A DNA stretch of 39,890 bases from a virus. The position numbers were made by a program, and so were the translations under genes. The DNA lies in IMG/VR virus record IMGVR_UViG_3300042988_001023, positions 1 to 39,890 of that record. One strand, written 5' to 3'. Position 1 is the first letter of the stretch, and each line of letters starts with the position of its first letter. Under the pieces are notes generated by a model that was not told where the DNA came from, did no database searches, and saw nothing but the letters and a program-made list of their open reading frames with translations. This document shows positions 6,063 through 13,734 of this stretch, one piece after another.

Positions 6063-6584
6063 ATGGAGAAAGCTGTGGCCTGGCATATAGCTCGCGTGGC
6101 TGGAAGAGAAACCCGCGCCTGTCTCTATCTTTCCCGCGCTGGCATTCGGAACTTTAGGCCAGTCGAATGGCATTACTTCATTGACCGGCGCACAAAGGTC
6201 GAGCGCTACCGTGAACGGCCCCGCTTCGGCGGATATGTCTTTGTCGAGCTACACAACGCTGCCGATCGCGACGCGGCTTGCAATGCGATAGGGGTGGCGG
6301 GGCTGCTCGGATGGTGGACGGATGAGGGCTACAGGCTCGCCACGATCCCCACGCATTACGTGACCGATCTAATGGACGCGGGGCCGGTTGTCCTGAACAA
6401 GGTGAACACCAAGGGCCGGTTCCGGCATGGTCAAAAGGTTAAGCTTGCTCTTGGCGCTTTGGCTGAGATTATCGGCGAGTTCCAAGAGCTTGACAAGAAA
6501 GGCTTGAACGTGGTAAAGGGCGTGCTATTCGGGAAGGAACAGCGTTTCCATCTCCCGGATGACCGTCTTGAGGCTGCCGAGTAA
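6063..6584 (+). CDS. NusG-like transcription elongation/antitermination factor
   Basis: 173 aa. Residues 7-65 follow the NGN domain of NusG/RfaH: a Trp then alternating hydrophobics (AWHIARV), GRETRACLYLSRAGIRNFRP, then RERPRFGGYVFVEL, the aromatic GYVFV strand. The C-terminal part (about 118-173: FRHGQKVKLALGALAEIIG and the following VVKGVLFGKEQRFHLP) fits a KOW barrel. It lies at the end of the early-right operon just ahead of the late genes, where lambda-like phages carry a Q antiterminator. The phage may use its own NusG paralogue to switch on late transcription; this is inference from position and fold. Confidence 0.8.
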   Translation: MEKAVAWHIARVAGRETRACLYLSRAGIRNFRPVEWHYFIDRRTKVERYRERPRFGGYVFVELHNAADRDAACNAIGVAGLLGWWTDEGYRLATIPTHYVTDLMDAGPVVLNKVNTKGRFRHGQKVKLALGALAEIIGEFQELDKKGLNVVKGVLFGKEQRFHLPDDRLEAAE

Positions 6585-6665
6585 CATGGACCGGCGCAAG
6601 CCACTCCCGGCAGAACTCGCCATCAAGCCTCCCGAATGCGGTTGAGGCTTTGGCGGTTTGCGCCC

Positions 6666-6797
6666 TCAGTTCAACTCCTCCAGCGTCTCCAATAGCGTCT
6701 GCTGGCGGTCTCTGACGATCTCCCGCAGTTCAGATAGCCAGAGCCGCCAGTGTTTCGTAATGCATGGCGATCCCGAGAGCGGATATTCGTTTGATAT
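6666..6797 (-). CDS. Possible 43 aa helical protein with non-standard ATA start
   Basis: On the minus strand a frame reads (M)SNEYPLSGSPCITKHWR then LSELREIVRDRQQTLLETLEEL and stop, which is protein-like with a clean C-terminal coiled coil. The only start in a suitable place is an ATA at 6797, so the gene may use a rare start, may have lost its ATG by mutation, or may be chance. It overlaps the 3' end of the gene 6730-6969 by 68 bases. Confidence 0.25.
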   Translation of the reverse strand: MSNEYPLSGSPCITKHWRLWLSELREIVRDRQQTLLETLEELN

Positions 6798-6969
6798 GTT
6801 CCGCGCGGTTTTCTGGGTTGTAATGCTGTCTCGGAAACTCGGCTCTTAGCTTTGCTGCTGTCCAAGCCAGCCGAAGGCAACGGGCGAAGTCAAAACCTAG
6901 CCCGTATCGTTTACTGTCTCGCCAACGCTTGTGGGCGTCGCGCATAAGGGCGGAACGGTCAAGAGTCAT
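6730..6969 (-). CDS. Small conserved phage protein, minus strand
   Basis: 79 aa. The pattern LMRDAHKRWRDSKRYGLGFDFARCLRLAWTAAK is reminiscent of small phage proteins seen repeatedly in alphaproteobacterial prophages. Helical and basic. It is transcribed away from the HTH-nuclease gene 7078, sharing the 108 bp intergenic region with its palindromes. Function unknown. Confidence 0.6.
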   Translation of the reverse strand: MTLDRSALMRDAHKRWRDSKRYGLGFDFARCLRLAWTAAKLRAEFPRQHYNPENRAEHIKRISALGIAMHYETLAALAI

Positions 6970-7019
6970 TGGTTAACATTCCTAGCTTGATTGCCATGCC
7001 TATAAATAAAGGCTACGCC

Positions 7020-7069
7020 TGTTGACGCGAGTATGTCAACACCCTATTTACATAATATCTGTAAATAGG
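7020..7069 (+). promoter_or_regulatory. Promoter covered by two palindromes
   Basis: TTGACG (7022-7027), 17 bases, TATTTA (7045-7050) makes a sigma-70-type promoter for the gene at 7078. TGTTGAC/GTCAACA (7020-7026 / 7035-7041) is a 7 bp inverted repeat over the -35 box. CCTATTTACA/TGTAAATAGG (7043-7052 / 7060-7069) is a perfect 10 bp inverted repeat over the -10 box; its right arm ends in the AGGAG ribosome site. The layout suggests repression, possibly by the HTH protein encoded next door or by a host regulator. Confidence 0.7.
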
Positions 7070-7077
7070 AGCCGGGC

Positions 7078-7581
7078 ATGGTAGACAGGGATAAATTTAG
7101 GGAGCTTTACGAGAGCGGGTTCAGTGGCGCTGAGATAGCAAGAAAGCTTGGCATTACTCGGCAGAGAGTTTCTTATTTAGCCAAGCAGATGGGCATTCGC
7201 CACGGCGTTATCACGCAGCCAAGAGCGATTGATTACAAGATCGTTTACGGCGCTCAGTCGAAGCCTAGCCCAATAAAAGGCGCGCATATTTCCCACACCG
7301 CTTGCGGAAAGGCCTCTGAGTTAATTGTCGCGGCTGATCTGACTGCTAGAGGGTGGAACGTGTATCTCCCATTGTTTTGTAACAAGGGGTTTGATCTGGC
7401 GGCTTTCAAGGACGGCGTGACGATAACTGTCGAGGTCAGGTCCAGCCGGAAAGTTCTCGTTTCTACCGGCAAGCCAATGGTCACTAAAAGACGGGACCAG
7501 AAAAACTACGCGTCTCATTATGCGGCTGTGTGCGGTGGTTGTTCTGTCCACTATGAGCCATCAATTGACCCGCCGGAATGA
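7078..7581 (+). CDS. HTH plus restriction-like (PD-(D/E)XK) nuclease fusion
   Basis: 167 aa. Residues 5-40 are a helix-turn-helix of the resolvase/Sigma type (LYESGFSGAEIARKLGITRQ then RVSYLAKQMG). Residues about 75-150 match the restriction-like fold: ASELIVAADLTARGWNV (Glu helix), then FDLAAFKDGVTITVEVRSS (Asp, then Glu-Val-Arg in place of Glu-X-Lys), and a following basic strand. Single-domain relatives are annotated as group I intron endonuclease or nuclease-fold proteins. The HTH could bind the palindromes in its own promoter. The Lys-to-Arg change at the active site may affect activity. ATG at 7078 has AGGAG 7 bases upstream. Confidence 0.65.
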   Translation: MVDRDKFRELYESGFSGAEIARKLGITRQRVSYLAKQMGIRHGVITQPRAIDYKIVYGAQSKPSPIKGAHISHTACGKASELIVAADLTARGWNVYLPLFCNKGFDLAAFKDGVTITVEVRSSRKVLVSTGKPMVTKRRDQKNYASHYAAVCGGCSVHYEPSIDPPE

Positions 7582-7778
7582 CAAAAATCGACGCTTATAA
7601 ATATATCTTGCAGATATGGGTAGACCCTGACCGGGGGCCGGATGACTTCAACGGCACACTGATAATGCTGTGGCTTGTCATGCTTGGCTTCCCCTGCACG
7701 CGGGCGGGCGTTCTCAAGGTCGCCAGAGCCTATTGCGACAGCCAGAGCGAGAACAGGCTATTGAGGGCGAGACGGTGA
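7578..7778 (+). CDS. Unknown small protein
   Basis: 66 aa starting by ATGA overlap with the HTH-nuclease stop. Sequence TKIDAYKYILQIWVDPDRG then a hydrophobic helix (LIMLWLVMLGF) and a basic C-terminus. Could be membrane-peripheral or a small helical bundle. No family recognised; coupling to its neighbours on both sides supports it. Confidence 0.5.
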   Translation: MTKIDAYKYILQIWVDPDRGPDDFNGTLIMLWLVMLGFPCTRAGVLKVARAYCDSQSENRLLRARR

Positions 7779-7984
7779 CAGATTTTGACATCCTTGCCCG
7801 CATCCGAAAGCTTGAGCTTGAAGTCTCTCGCCTCAAGGATCGGATCGCGCCTGACTTTATGAATGCGACCATGCCGCCTTGCCCTATGCCAGAACCAAAG
7901 CCAATCTGGCCAGTCGAAGAGATAACCGATCACGAAGCTATGGGAGCCATGCTCCACACGATGAAACGAAGAGAGACAGATTGA
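7775..7984 (+). CDS. Unknown small coiled-coil protein
   Basis: 69 aa with GTG start overlapping the previous stop (GTGA). N-terminal coiled coil (FDILARIRKLELEVSRLKDR) followed by a Pro-rich, Cys-containing linker and a short helix. No recognised family. The next gene begins inside its stop codon. Confidence 0.5.
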   Translation: MTDFDILARIRKLELEVSRLKDRIAPDFMNATMPPCPMPEPKPIWPVEEITDHEAMGAMLHTMKRRETD

Positions 7985-8145
7985 ACCGAACCGCCGTCAT
8001 CTTCCCCACGCCGCCGACTTCTGAGACTTGGGACAAATTCTGCGCTGCGTCTGGAGCGGTGAAAGGCGAATGGCTTGGGGTGAAGTTCGTCAGCCGGAAA
8101 GCCTGCAAACCAAAACCCGGAAAGCCAAGGCCGAAGGCTATTTGA
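7981..8145 (+). CDS. Unknown small basic protein
   Basis: 54 aa, TTG start overlapping the previous stop (TTGA). It contains WDKFCAASGAVKGEWLGVKF and a Lys/Pro-rich C-terminus (KACKPKPGKPRPKAI). No family recognised. It ends convergent with the minus-strand GIY-YIG gene, overlapping it by 8 bases. Confidence 0.4.
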   Translation: MNRTAVIFPTPPTSETWDKFCAASGAVKGEWLGVKFVSRKACKPKPGKPRPKAI

Positions 8146-8650
8146 TCCGGTTTATCTTAAGCGGCGCTGCATCCTTAAAGCGGGCGATTTGCTCTCCAGT
8201 CCAGTAAGATGGATCGCCCCAGATTTCGCGTTCAACGTCGCTAAGCCCATTCAGGAAGGCTTCGCGATCTTCCTTCGATACCACGTCGCCCGGCTCATTC
8301 CCTGCGTTACGTTTGTGCCGATACCAAGTGGTTCTACTCATACCATGATATTCCCAAGGCCTTGTCGCTTCCGCAGTAAGGTGGCGCATACTGTTTAATG
8401 GCCTGCCCCCATTGCCGCCTCTTTTTGCAGTCGCGTTCCATAAAGGCCGTTCTGTCTTGATGGCTAAATGTTCAGCCGAAAGAGCTTCATCTTCCGACTC
8501 GAACCATTGCAGCGTGATTGCGGAAATCTCAGTAGTCCAGTGGCCGCGTCGAATATGCTCCGCAAGCCTATCAAAAGGGTTGCGAGATACGCCAACGTAA
8601 AGCAGTTGGCCAGACTTAGAGAAATGGCGGTAAAGAGCTGTCTGTGTCAT
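8138..8650 (-). CDS. GIY-YIG endonuclease
   Basis: 170 aa. Residues 5-75 are a GIY-YIG nuclease: LYRHFSKSGQLLYVGVS (the two Tyr-containing strands), RLAEHIRRGHW (catalytic Arg) and a Glu in ALSAEHLAIKTERPLWN with the terminal Asn. The C-terminal half (residues 80-170) holds a small HTH-like segment (GMSRTTWYRHKRN) fit for DNA binding. It sits against the operon, directly upstream of the terminase genes, a usual place for free-standing homing endonucleases. Its promoter is at 8657-8685. Confidence 0.85.
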   Translation of the reverse strand: MTQTALYRHFSKSGQLLYVGVSRNPFDRLAEHIRRGHWTTEISAITLQWFESEDEALSAEHLAIKTERPLWNATAKRGGNGGRPLNSMRHLTAEATRPWEYHGMSRTTWYRHKRNAGNEPGDVVSKEDREAFLNGLSDVEREIWGDPSYWTGEQIARFKDAAPLKINRIK

Positions 8651-8656
8651 GCCTCT

Positions 8657-8685
8657 AATGTAGAGACAGTAAGAGACAATTACAA
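8657..8685 (-). promoter_or_regulatory. Leftward promoter of the GIY-YIG gene, possibly leaderless
   Basis: On the minus strand TTGTAA (8685-8680), 17 bases, TACATT (8662-8657). The ATG at 8650 follows the -10 box after only six bases, so transcription may begin at or beside the start codon, though AGAGG in the gap could act as ribosome site if the start lies further up. Confidence 0.5.
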
Positions 8686-8686
8686 G

Positions 8687-9046
8687 ATGATCTTGAAAAA
8701 ACGAGAGGTAAACGCGAACTCGTTGGCGAACCTAAAACCGTTCGGCCCCGGAAATCCCGGAAGGCCAAAAGGATCGCGCAACAAGCTAGGGGAAGCCTTC
8801 ATCGAGGACTTGTATGCCGATTGGCAAGAGCATGGCCAGCAGGCTTTGAAGGATTGCCGAGAGCAAAACCCGGCCGCTTACGTCAAGACGGTCGCCAACC
8901 TCCTGCCGAAGGACATCAACCTAAACGTCAATGTCGCTGAACAGCTTACAGACGATGAAATCGCCGTGGGACTTGATGCCGTACGAGCGGCTATTGCTGC
9001 ACGAAAAGCTGTTTCAGACAGCGGCGGCGAGGACACGGCTCATTGA
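8687..9046 (+). CDS. Terminase small subunit (DUF5681-like)
   Basis: 119 aa from ATG 8687. The N-terminal GPGNPGRPKGSRNKL is the signature of DUF5681-type small terminase proteins, followed by a helical region (EAFIEDLYADWQEHGQQALK, then AYVKTVANLLPKDI) and an acidic C-terminal helix. It recognises the packaging site and stimulates the large subunit. The large terminase gene starts inside its 3' end, as is normal for this pair. Confidence 0.8.
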   Translation: MILKKREVNANSLANLKPFGPGNPGRPKGSRNKLGEAFIEDLYADWQEHGQQALKDCREQNPAAYVKTVANLLPKDINLNVNVAEQLTDDEIAVGLDAVRAAIAARKAVSDSGGEDTAH

Positions 9047-10421
9047 GTGGTGCCGGTTGAATGGCTTTCAGCCTGCCGCGCATCATCAGCTGATAATCCG
9101 GGAGCTTGAGGCTGTCGCATGTGGGGAGGTCCAGAGGCTCGCTTTATTCTTGCCGCCTGGCTCCGCAAAATCCACTTACGCAAGCATTCTGTTCCCCCCG
9201 TGGTATCTGGCGCAAAAGCCGGAAGCGTCGATCATCGCGGCAAGCCACACTGCGGAACTAGCCGAGAAATGGGGCAGGCGCGTTCGGTCTCTGGTCGTAG
9301 AGCATGGGGCAACCCTCGGTGTCTCGGTTAGCTCTGAGTCTTCTGCTGCTGGCCGTTGGGACACTGATAAAGGCGGAGAGTATTTTGCCGCTGGCGTTGG
9401 CGGCTCTATCACTGGCCGTCGTGCTGACCTTGCTATCATAGACGACCCGGTGAGAAGCCGCGAGGACGCTGAAAGCAAGCTGATCCGGGACAAGGCTTTC
9501 GAGTGGTATAAGTTCGACCTATCGACGCGTCTCAAGCCGAATGCGGGCGTGATCCTGATTCAAACCCGCTGGCATGAGGACGACCTTGCTGGGCGCATCC
9601 TTGCTGAAGAGGGCGACCGCTGGCGCGTTGTAAAGCTTCCCATGGAGGCAGGCTTAGACGACCCGCTCGGGCGTGGTCCCGGCGAGCCATTGTGGCCTGA
9701 CTGGTTCACAGATGAGATGCGCTCCGATGCCAAGCGAGACACGCGTGTATGGTCAGCGCTATATCAGCAAGAGCCAGCGCCAGAAGAGGGAAGCCTTTTC
9801 AAAAGAGAATGGTTTGTCCCTGTCGATAAACTACCTCCTGCCGAAACGCTACGGCTCTACGGGGGTTCTGATTACGCTGTCACGTCGGAAGGCGGCGACT
9901 ACACGGTGCATGTGGTTGTGGGGCTTGATCCAGACGGCGAACTGTATCTGTGCGATCTATGGCGGAAGCAGGCGGCGTCGGATGAATGGGTAGACGCGTG
10001 GTGTGATCTGGTTCGCAAGTGGAAGCCTTTTTCCTGGGCGGAAGAGAATGGACAGATTAAATCAGGCGTCGGCCCTTTCTTGGAGCGTAGGGCTCGTGAA
10101 AGAGAAGCCTATTGCGTCCGTGAGCAGTTCCCAACTCGCGGAGATAAAGCGGTTAGGGCCCAGTCCATCAGGGGTCGTATTGCGTTGCGAGGGCTCAGAC
10201 TTCCAAAGGACGCTCCCTGGCGTGCTGAATTTGAGTCAGAGCTATTGCGTTTCCCCGCTGGCGTTCACGACGATCAGGTGGACGCTCTCGGCCTAGTCGG
10301 TCAGCTACTCGACCGAATGCTAGAGGGCGAGAGACCGCGTCTCAAGACCAAGCCGACGATTGACAGATACGAGCGCCGGTCACGCGAGCGCGAAGATGCA
10401 GGCGGATGGAAAACGATCTAA
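8955..10421 (+). CDS. Terminase large subunit
   Basis: 488 aa from ATG 8955; 8931 and 8976 are other in-frame ATGs, and none has a good ribosome site. Walker A-like PPGSAKSTYAS near residue 76, Walker B LAIIDDP near residue 162, and a coupling segment (LIQTRWHEDDLAGR) form the ATPase. The RNase H-fold nuclease domain shows YGGSDYAVTSEGGDYT and FPAGVHDDQVDALG, with the catalytic aspartates. It packages DNA into proheads through the portal that follows. Length is normal for the P22/Sf6-like group. Confidence 0.92.
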   Translation: MKSPWDLMPYERLLLHEKLFQTAAARTRLIEWCRLNGFQPAAHHQLIIRELEAVACGEVQRLALFLPPGSAKSTYASILFPPWYLAQKPEASIIAASHTAELAEKWGRRVRSLVVEHGATLGVSVSSESSAAGRWDTDKGGEYFAAGVGGSITGRRADLAIIDDPVRSREDAESKLIRDKAFEWYKFDLSTRLKPNAGVILIQTRWHEDDLAGRILAEEGDRWRVVKLPMEAGLDDPLGRGPGEPLWPDWFTDEMRSDAKRDTRVWSALYQQEPAPEEGSLFKREWFVPVDKLPPAETLRLYGGSDYAVTSEGGDYTVHVVVGLDPDGELYLCDLWRKQAASDEWVDAWCDLVRKWKPFSWAEENGQIKSGVGPFLERRAREREAYCVREQFPTRGDKAVRAQSIRGRIALRGLRLPKDAPWRAEFESELLRFPAGVHDDQVDALGLVGQLLDRMLEGERPRLKTKPTIDRYERRSREREDAGGWKTI

Positions 10422-12422
10422 ATGGCTGAACAAACCGACACCGCCAAAGACGATGGACTGCTAGACGTTACGGCGCTTGTCGAGATGTTCGAGCAGGCCG
10501 AAGACGCCAGCCTTTCCGCGCGCAAAGAGGCTGAGCGTGACCGTGATTATTGCGACAATATCCAATACACGGCGGAAGAGTTGGCGGCCTTTGCCAAGCG
10601 GAAGCAGCCGCCCATCGTTATCAACCGCGTCAAGCGCAAGGTCGATTTCCTTAAGGGTTACGAGCAGTCGCAGCGGGTTAACCCCAAGGTTTTGCCCAGA
10701 ACGCTCGCCCATGAACAGGATGCAGATGGCGCTGAGAAGTCCCTGATATATGCGGCTGAAAAAGAGCGATTTGATCACAAGCGCTCAGGCGTCTGGGATA
10801 ATCTGCTGGTCGAGGGGACTGGTGGGTATGATGTCGGCGTAAAGAAGGGATATGACGGGCAAATTGACGTAACGATTTCCCGTGTCCCGTGGGACCGGAT
10901 GTTCTATGATCCGCACAGCGCCGAGCCTGATTTTTCGGATGCTGGCTATCTCGGTCTGGTTCGGTGGGTGGATTTTAACGAAGCGAAACTTGAATATCCT
11001 GAAGGCGTCGACTCCCTTGAATGGACGATCAATGACACGACGCCTTCCGACACTTACGACGACAAGCCGAAGTTCCGTGTCTGGGCTGACAAGAAGCGCA
11101 AGCGCGTTCGCATCTGCCAGATTTGGGTGAAGCGCGGCAAGGATTGGTTCTTTGCCGAGTTCACCAAGGGCGGCATTCTGAAGGCTGGACCGTCGCCATA
11201 TGTGACCGATAAGGGCGAGTCCGACTGTGGATTGATCTTCGGCTCTGCCTACGTCAACCGCGACAATGACAGGTATGGCATTGTGCGGGAGATGATCGGG
11301 CCGCAAGACGAGATTAACAAACGCCGCTCGAAGGCTCTGCATCTACTTAATACCAATCAAATGGTCTATGAGCGCGGGGCGGTTCAGGACGTAGAGAAGG
11401 CCAGGCGCGAGGCTGCGCGTCCCGATGGCGCGATTGAGCTTAATCCGGGAGGCTTCGAGACATTCAAGCTCGAAACCCGTCTTGACCTCGCCACTGCTCA
11501 AATGAGCCTGTTGCAGGAAGCCAAGAACGAAATTGACCAGATGGCGGGCAACATCGCCCTCCAGGGGAATGCGCTCAATCAGAACAGTGCATCGGGCAAG
11601 GCGATCATCGCCAGCCAGCAAGGCGGCGCTATGGAAATCGCGCCAATTCTCGACAAGCTGCGCGACATGGATTTGCGGGTGTTTCGCGCTGTTTGGTATC
11701 GCATCCGGCAATTCTGGACGGCTGAGAAGTGGGTGAGGATTACTGACGACGAGCGCAATGTGAAGTGGGTGGGGCTGAACGTCGACCCGCAGCAGGTTCA
11801 GATGGCGCTGATGCAAAACCCTGAGATGCAGGGCAAGATCGCTGGCGTCGTCCCGCAACTCGCGGAGTTGGATTGCGACATTATCATTGACGACGCGCCC
11901 GACGGTATAACGCCGCAGATTGAACAGTTCCAAGCGCTTGTAGAACTGAAAAAGATGGATGCGAACGGGGAGCTTCCATTCCGCGCCATCATGGCGGCAA
12001 TGCCGAACTTGCGGAACAAGCAGGAAATACTCGCGCAGATGGATGAATCTGCACAGGGCGCGCAGCAGAGCAATGCTCAGATGGCGCAACTCAACATGGC
12101 TGCAAATCAGGCCAAGGTTCAAGAGACGCAGGCCAGTGCGCAGTTGAAACAGGCTCAGGCGTTCAAGGCCGTGCAAGAGGCGCAACAGCCGCCAGACATG
12201 CCGCAGGGTCCAGAACAGACGCCATACGCCGAGCAACTCGCGCAGTTCAATGAGTCGCAAGCAAACGTTGTTGATACCTATGCGTCGGCTGACCTGAAGC
12301 GGGCTCAAACGGCGAAGACTTTAGAGGAAATGCGTCTGATGCCTCACAAGATGGCTCAAGACGCGCAGATGAAGCACGATCAGATGATGCAGCGCGCATC
12401 CATGGCTAAAAGGGCCGTCTAA
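10422..12422 (+). CDS. Portal protein, P22-like
   Basis: 666 aa, close to the 725 aa of P22 gp1. The N-terminal region (RKEAERDRDYCDNIQYT, then PIVINRVKRKVDFLKGYEQS) and the middle (IPWDRM-type segment VPWDRMFYDPHS, REMIGPQDEINKRRSKALH) match the P22-type portal family. The C-terminus, after about residue 540, is a long Gln/Ala-rich coiled coil corresponding to the portal barrel. Forms the dodecameric ring at the packaging vertex. It abuts the terminase gene and overlaps the next gene (TAATG). Confidence 0.9.
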   Translation: MAEQTDTAKDDGLLDVTALVEMFEQAEDASLSARKEAERDRDYCDNIQYTAEELAAFAKRKQPPIVINRVKRKVDFLKGYEQSQRVNPKVLPRTLAHEQDADGAEKSLIYAAEKERFDHKRSGVWDNLLVEGTGGYDVGVKKGYDGQIDVTISRVPWDRMFYDPHSAEPDFSDAGYLGLVRWVDFNEAKLEYPEGVDSLEWTINDTTPSDTYDDKPKFRVWADKKRKRVRICQIWVKRGKDWFFAEFTKGGILKAGPSPYVTDKGESDCGLIFGSAYVNRDNDRYGIVREMIGPQDEINKRRSKALHLLNTNQMVYERGAVQDVEKARREAARPDGAIELNPGGFETFKLETRLDLATAQMSLLQEAKNEIDQMAGNIALQGNALNQNSASGKAIIASQQGGAMEIAPILDKLRDMDLRVFRAVWYRIRQFWTAEKWVRITDDERNVKWVGLNVDPQQVQMALMQNPEMQGKIAGVVPQLAELDCDIIIDDAPDGITPQIEQFQALVELKKMDANGELPFRAIMAAMPNLRNKQEILAQMDESAQGAQQSNAQMAQLNMAANQAKVQETQASAQLKQAQAFKAVQEAQQPPDMPQGPEQTPYAEQLAQFNESQANVVDTYASADLKRAQTAKTLEEMRLMPHKMAQDAQMKHDQMMQRASMAKRAV

Positions 12423-12751
12423 TGACTAATATTCCGTCAAATCTGACCCAAGACGTAAATTGGGATTACGAGACTGTCGCGGCGTCGCAGACGGCTCAAG
12501 TTCTCGGCCCGACTGGCGGCTTTGGTGATTATCTCGCTGGTTTGCTGGTTATCCCGGCAACCACGTCGCCGGGGAATGTCCTGCTGCTCGATAACGCCAC
12601 GTCAATCACCGTCTTTACCGGGGGCGCATCGTCAATCCTTAGCCTGCATCCGTTCTTTATCCCGATTGGGGCGAAGAGCCGTTCTGGCGCGTGGAAGGTA
12701 ACGACAGGCGCGGATGTCTCGGTTATGGCTATTGGGAATTTCAAAGAATGA
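12422..12751 (+). CDS. Virion-associated protein with a duplicated beta domain
   Basis: 109 aa. Almost the whole protein (DYETVAASQTAQVLGPTG, DYLAGLLVIPATTSPGNVLL, GASSILSLHPFFIP, VMAIGNF) is repeated at the C-terminus of the product of 12880-13734. It is beta-rich, and by position between portal and scaffold probably a head decoration or fibre component. TAATG coupling to the portal gene. Confidence 0.6.
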   Translation: MTNIPSNLTQDVNWDYETVAASQTAQVLGPTGGFGDYLAGLLVIPATTSPGNVLLLDNATSITVFTGGASSILSLHPFFIPIGAKSRSGAWKVTTGADVSVMAIGNFKE

Positions 12752-12876
12752 GCAAGTTTCCCCTCTGGTATCGCATCTCGACTGGCCCAGCCATTCTTGG
12801 CGCTCCCGTCCCTTCTGGTCCTGGTGGTGTCGGGTCTCCTATGGGCCTCCTGCTTCTCTTGACATACGCGGTATAA
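12748..12876 (+). CDS. Small virion-region protein with hydrophobic C-terminus
   Basis: 42 aa, ATGA overlap with the previous stop. MSKFPLWYRISTGPAIL, a Gly/Pro linker, then MGLLLLLTYAV. Similar short Gly/Pro proteins lie beside decoration genes in related phages. It may be a structural peptide or a membrane-associated one. Function unknown. Confidence 0.5.
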   Translation: MSKFPLWYRISTGPAILGAPVPSGPGGVGSPMGLLLLLTYAV

Positions 12877-12879
12877 GCC

Positions 12880-13734
12880 ATGGTCGATAACGTCGAAATA
12901 ACTGCCGGATCAGGCGTCACGGTCGCCGCTGACGACATTGCTGGCGTAATCCATCAGCGTGTGAAAATCAGCGTTGGCGCGGATGGCTCGGCAAGCGACA
13001 TGGTTGGCGGCGCTGGCGCTGTTTCGGCTGCCGTCCCGCGCATGACGCTGGCGAGCGACGATCCGGCTGTAGCGCTGCTGACGACGATTGATAGCGACAC
13101 GTCGCGTCTGACTAGCTCGGCTGGCCCTACGGCTGTCGGATCGGCGCTGTCAACTACATCGTTCATGGTAGGGGCGCGTTATAATTCGACGCCTCCGACG
13201 TTCACGGATGGCCAGGAGGGCGGGCTACAGGTCACGGCGGCGGGTCGCCTCATTACCCATGATACGGCGGCTGTTGCTGAACTGACGACGCTTTCCGGCG
13301 CTGTTTCATCGTCCCGCGTGGCTGTCAATCTAATCTCTGGACAGGCTGGCGTTGCGGCTGGTTCTGGCGCAAATGGGGCGACCGTTCCGCGTGTAACTAT
13401 CGCCACGGATGACCAGACAGCGGCAAACCTGAACAACGCCCTAAAGGGGGAATACGAGACTGTCGCCGCATCGCAGACTGCACAGGTTTTGGGCGCAACG
13501 GGCGCAACGGGGGATTATCTTGCTGGCGTCCTGATCGTTCCTGCGACGACTTCTCCCGGAAACGTGCTTATTCTCGACAATGCCACGTCGATCACGATTT
13601 TTGCTGGCGGCGCGTCGTCGGTGAGTAATCTTGTCCCATTCTTCGTCCCGCTTGGCATGACGAGCGTTTCTGGCGCGTGGAAGATCACCACGGGCGCAAA
13701 CGTCTCTTGTATCGGGATTGGGAACTTCACCTAA
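12880..13734 (+). CDS. Head decoration/fibre-like protein
   Basis: 284 aa. The N-terminal 190 residues are Ser/Thr/Ala/Val-rich beta repeats with recurring phrases (GAVSAAVPRMTLASDD, GANGATVPRVTIATDD), typical of trimeric fibre or decoration proteins. The last ~95 residues repeat the product of 12422-12751. The neighbouring structural genes place it in the virion. ATG at 12880; ends by TAATG overlap with the next gene. Confidence 0.6.
   Translation: MVDNVEITAGSGVTVAADDIAGVIHQRVKISVGADGSASDMVGGAGAVSAAVPRMTLASDDPAVALLTTIDSDTSRLTSSAGPTAVGSALSTTSFMVGARYNSTPPTFTDGQEGGLQVTAAGRLITHDTAAVAELTTLSGAVSSSRVAVNLISGQAGVAAGSGANGATVPRVTIATDDQTAANLNNALKGEYETVAASQTAQVLGATGATGDYLAGVLIVPATTSPGNVLILDNATSITIFAGGASSVSNLVPFFVPLGMTSVSGAWKITTGANVSCIGIGNFT

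Noticed and set aside
6586-6645. 19-codon frame after the NusG-like gene
   Set aside because: Too short and without further support.
9119-12308. Long open frames on the minus strand or in other frames across terminase and portal
   Set aside because: They are antisense or alternate frames of clear terminase and portal genes, with no ribosome sites or domains.
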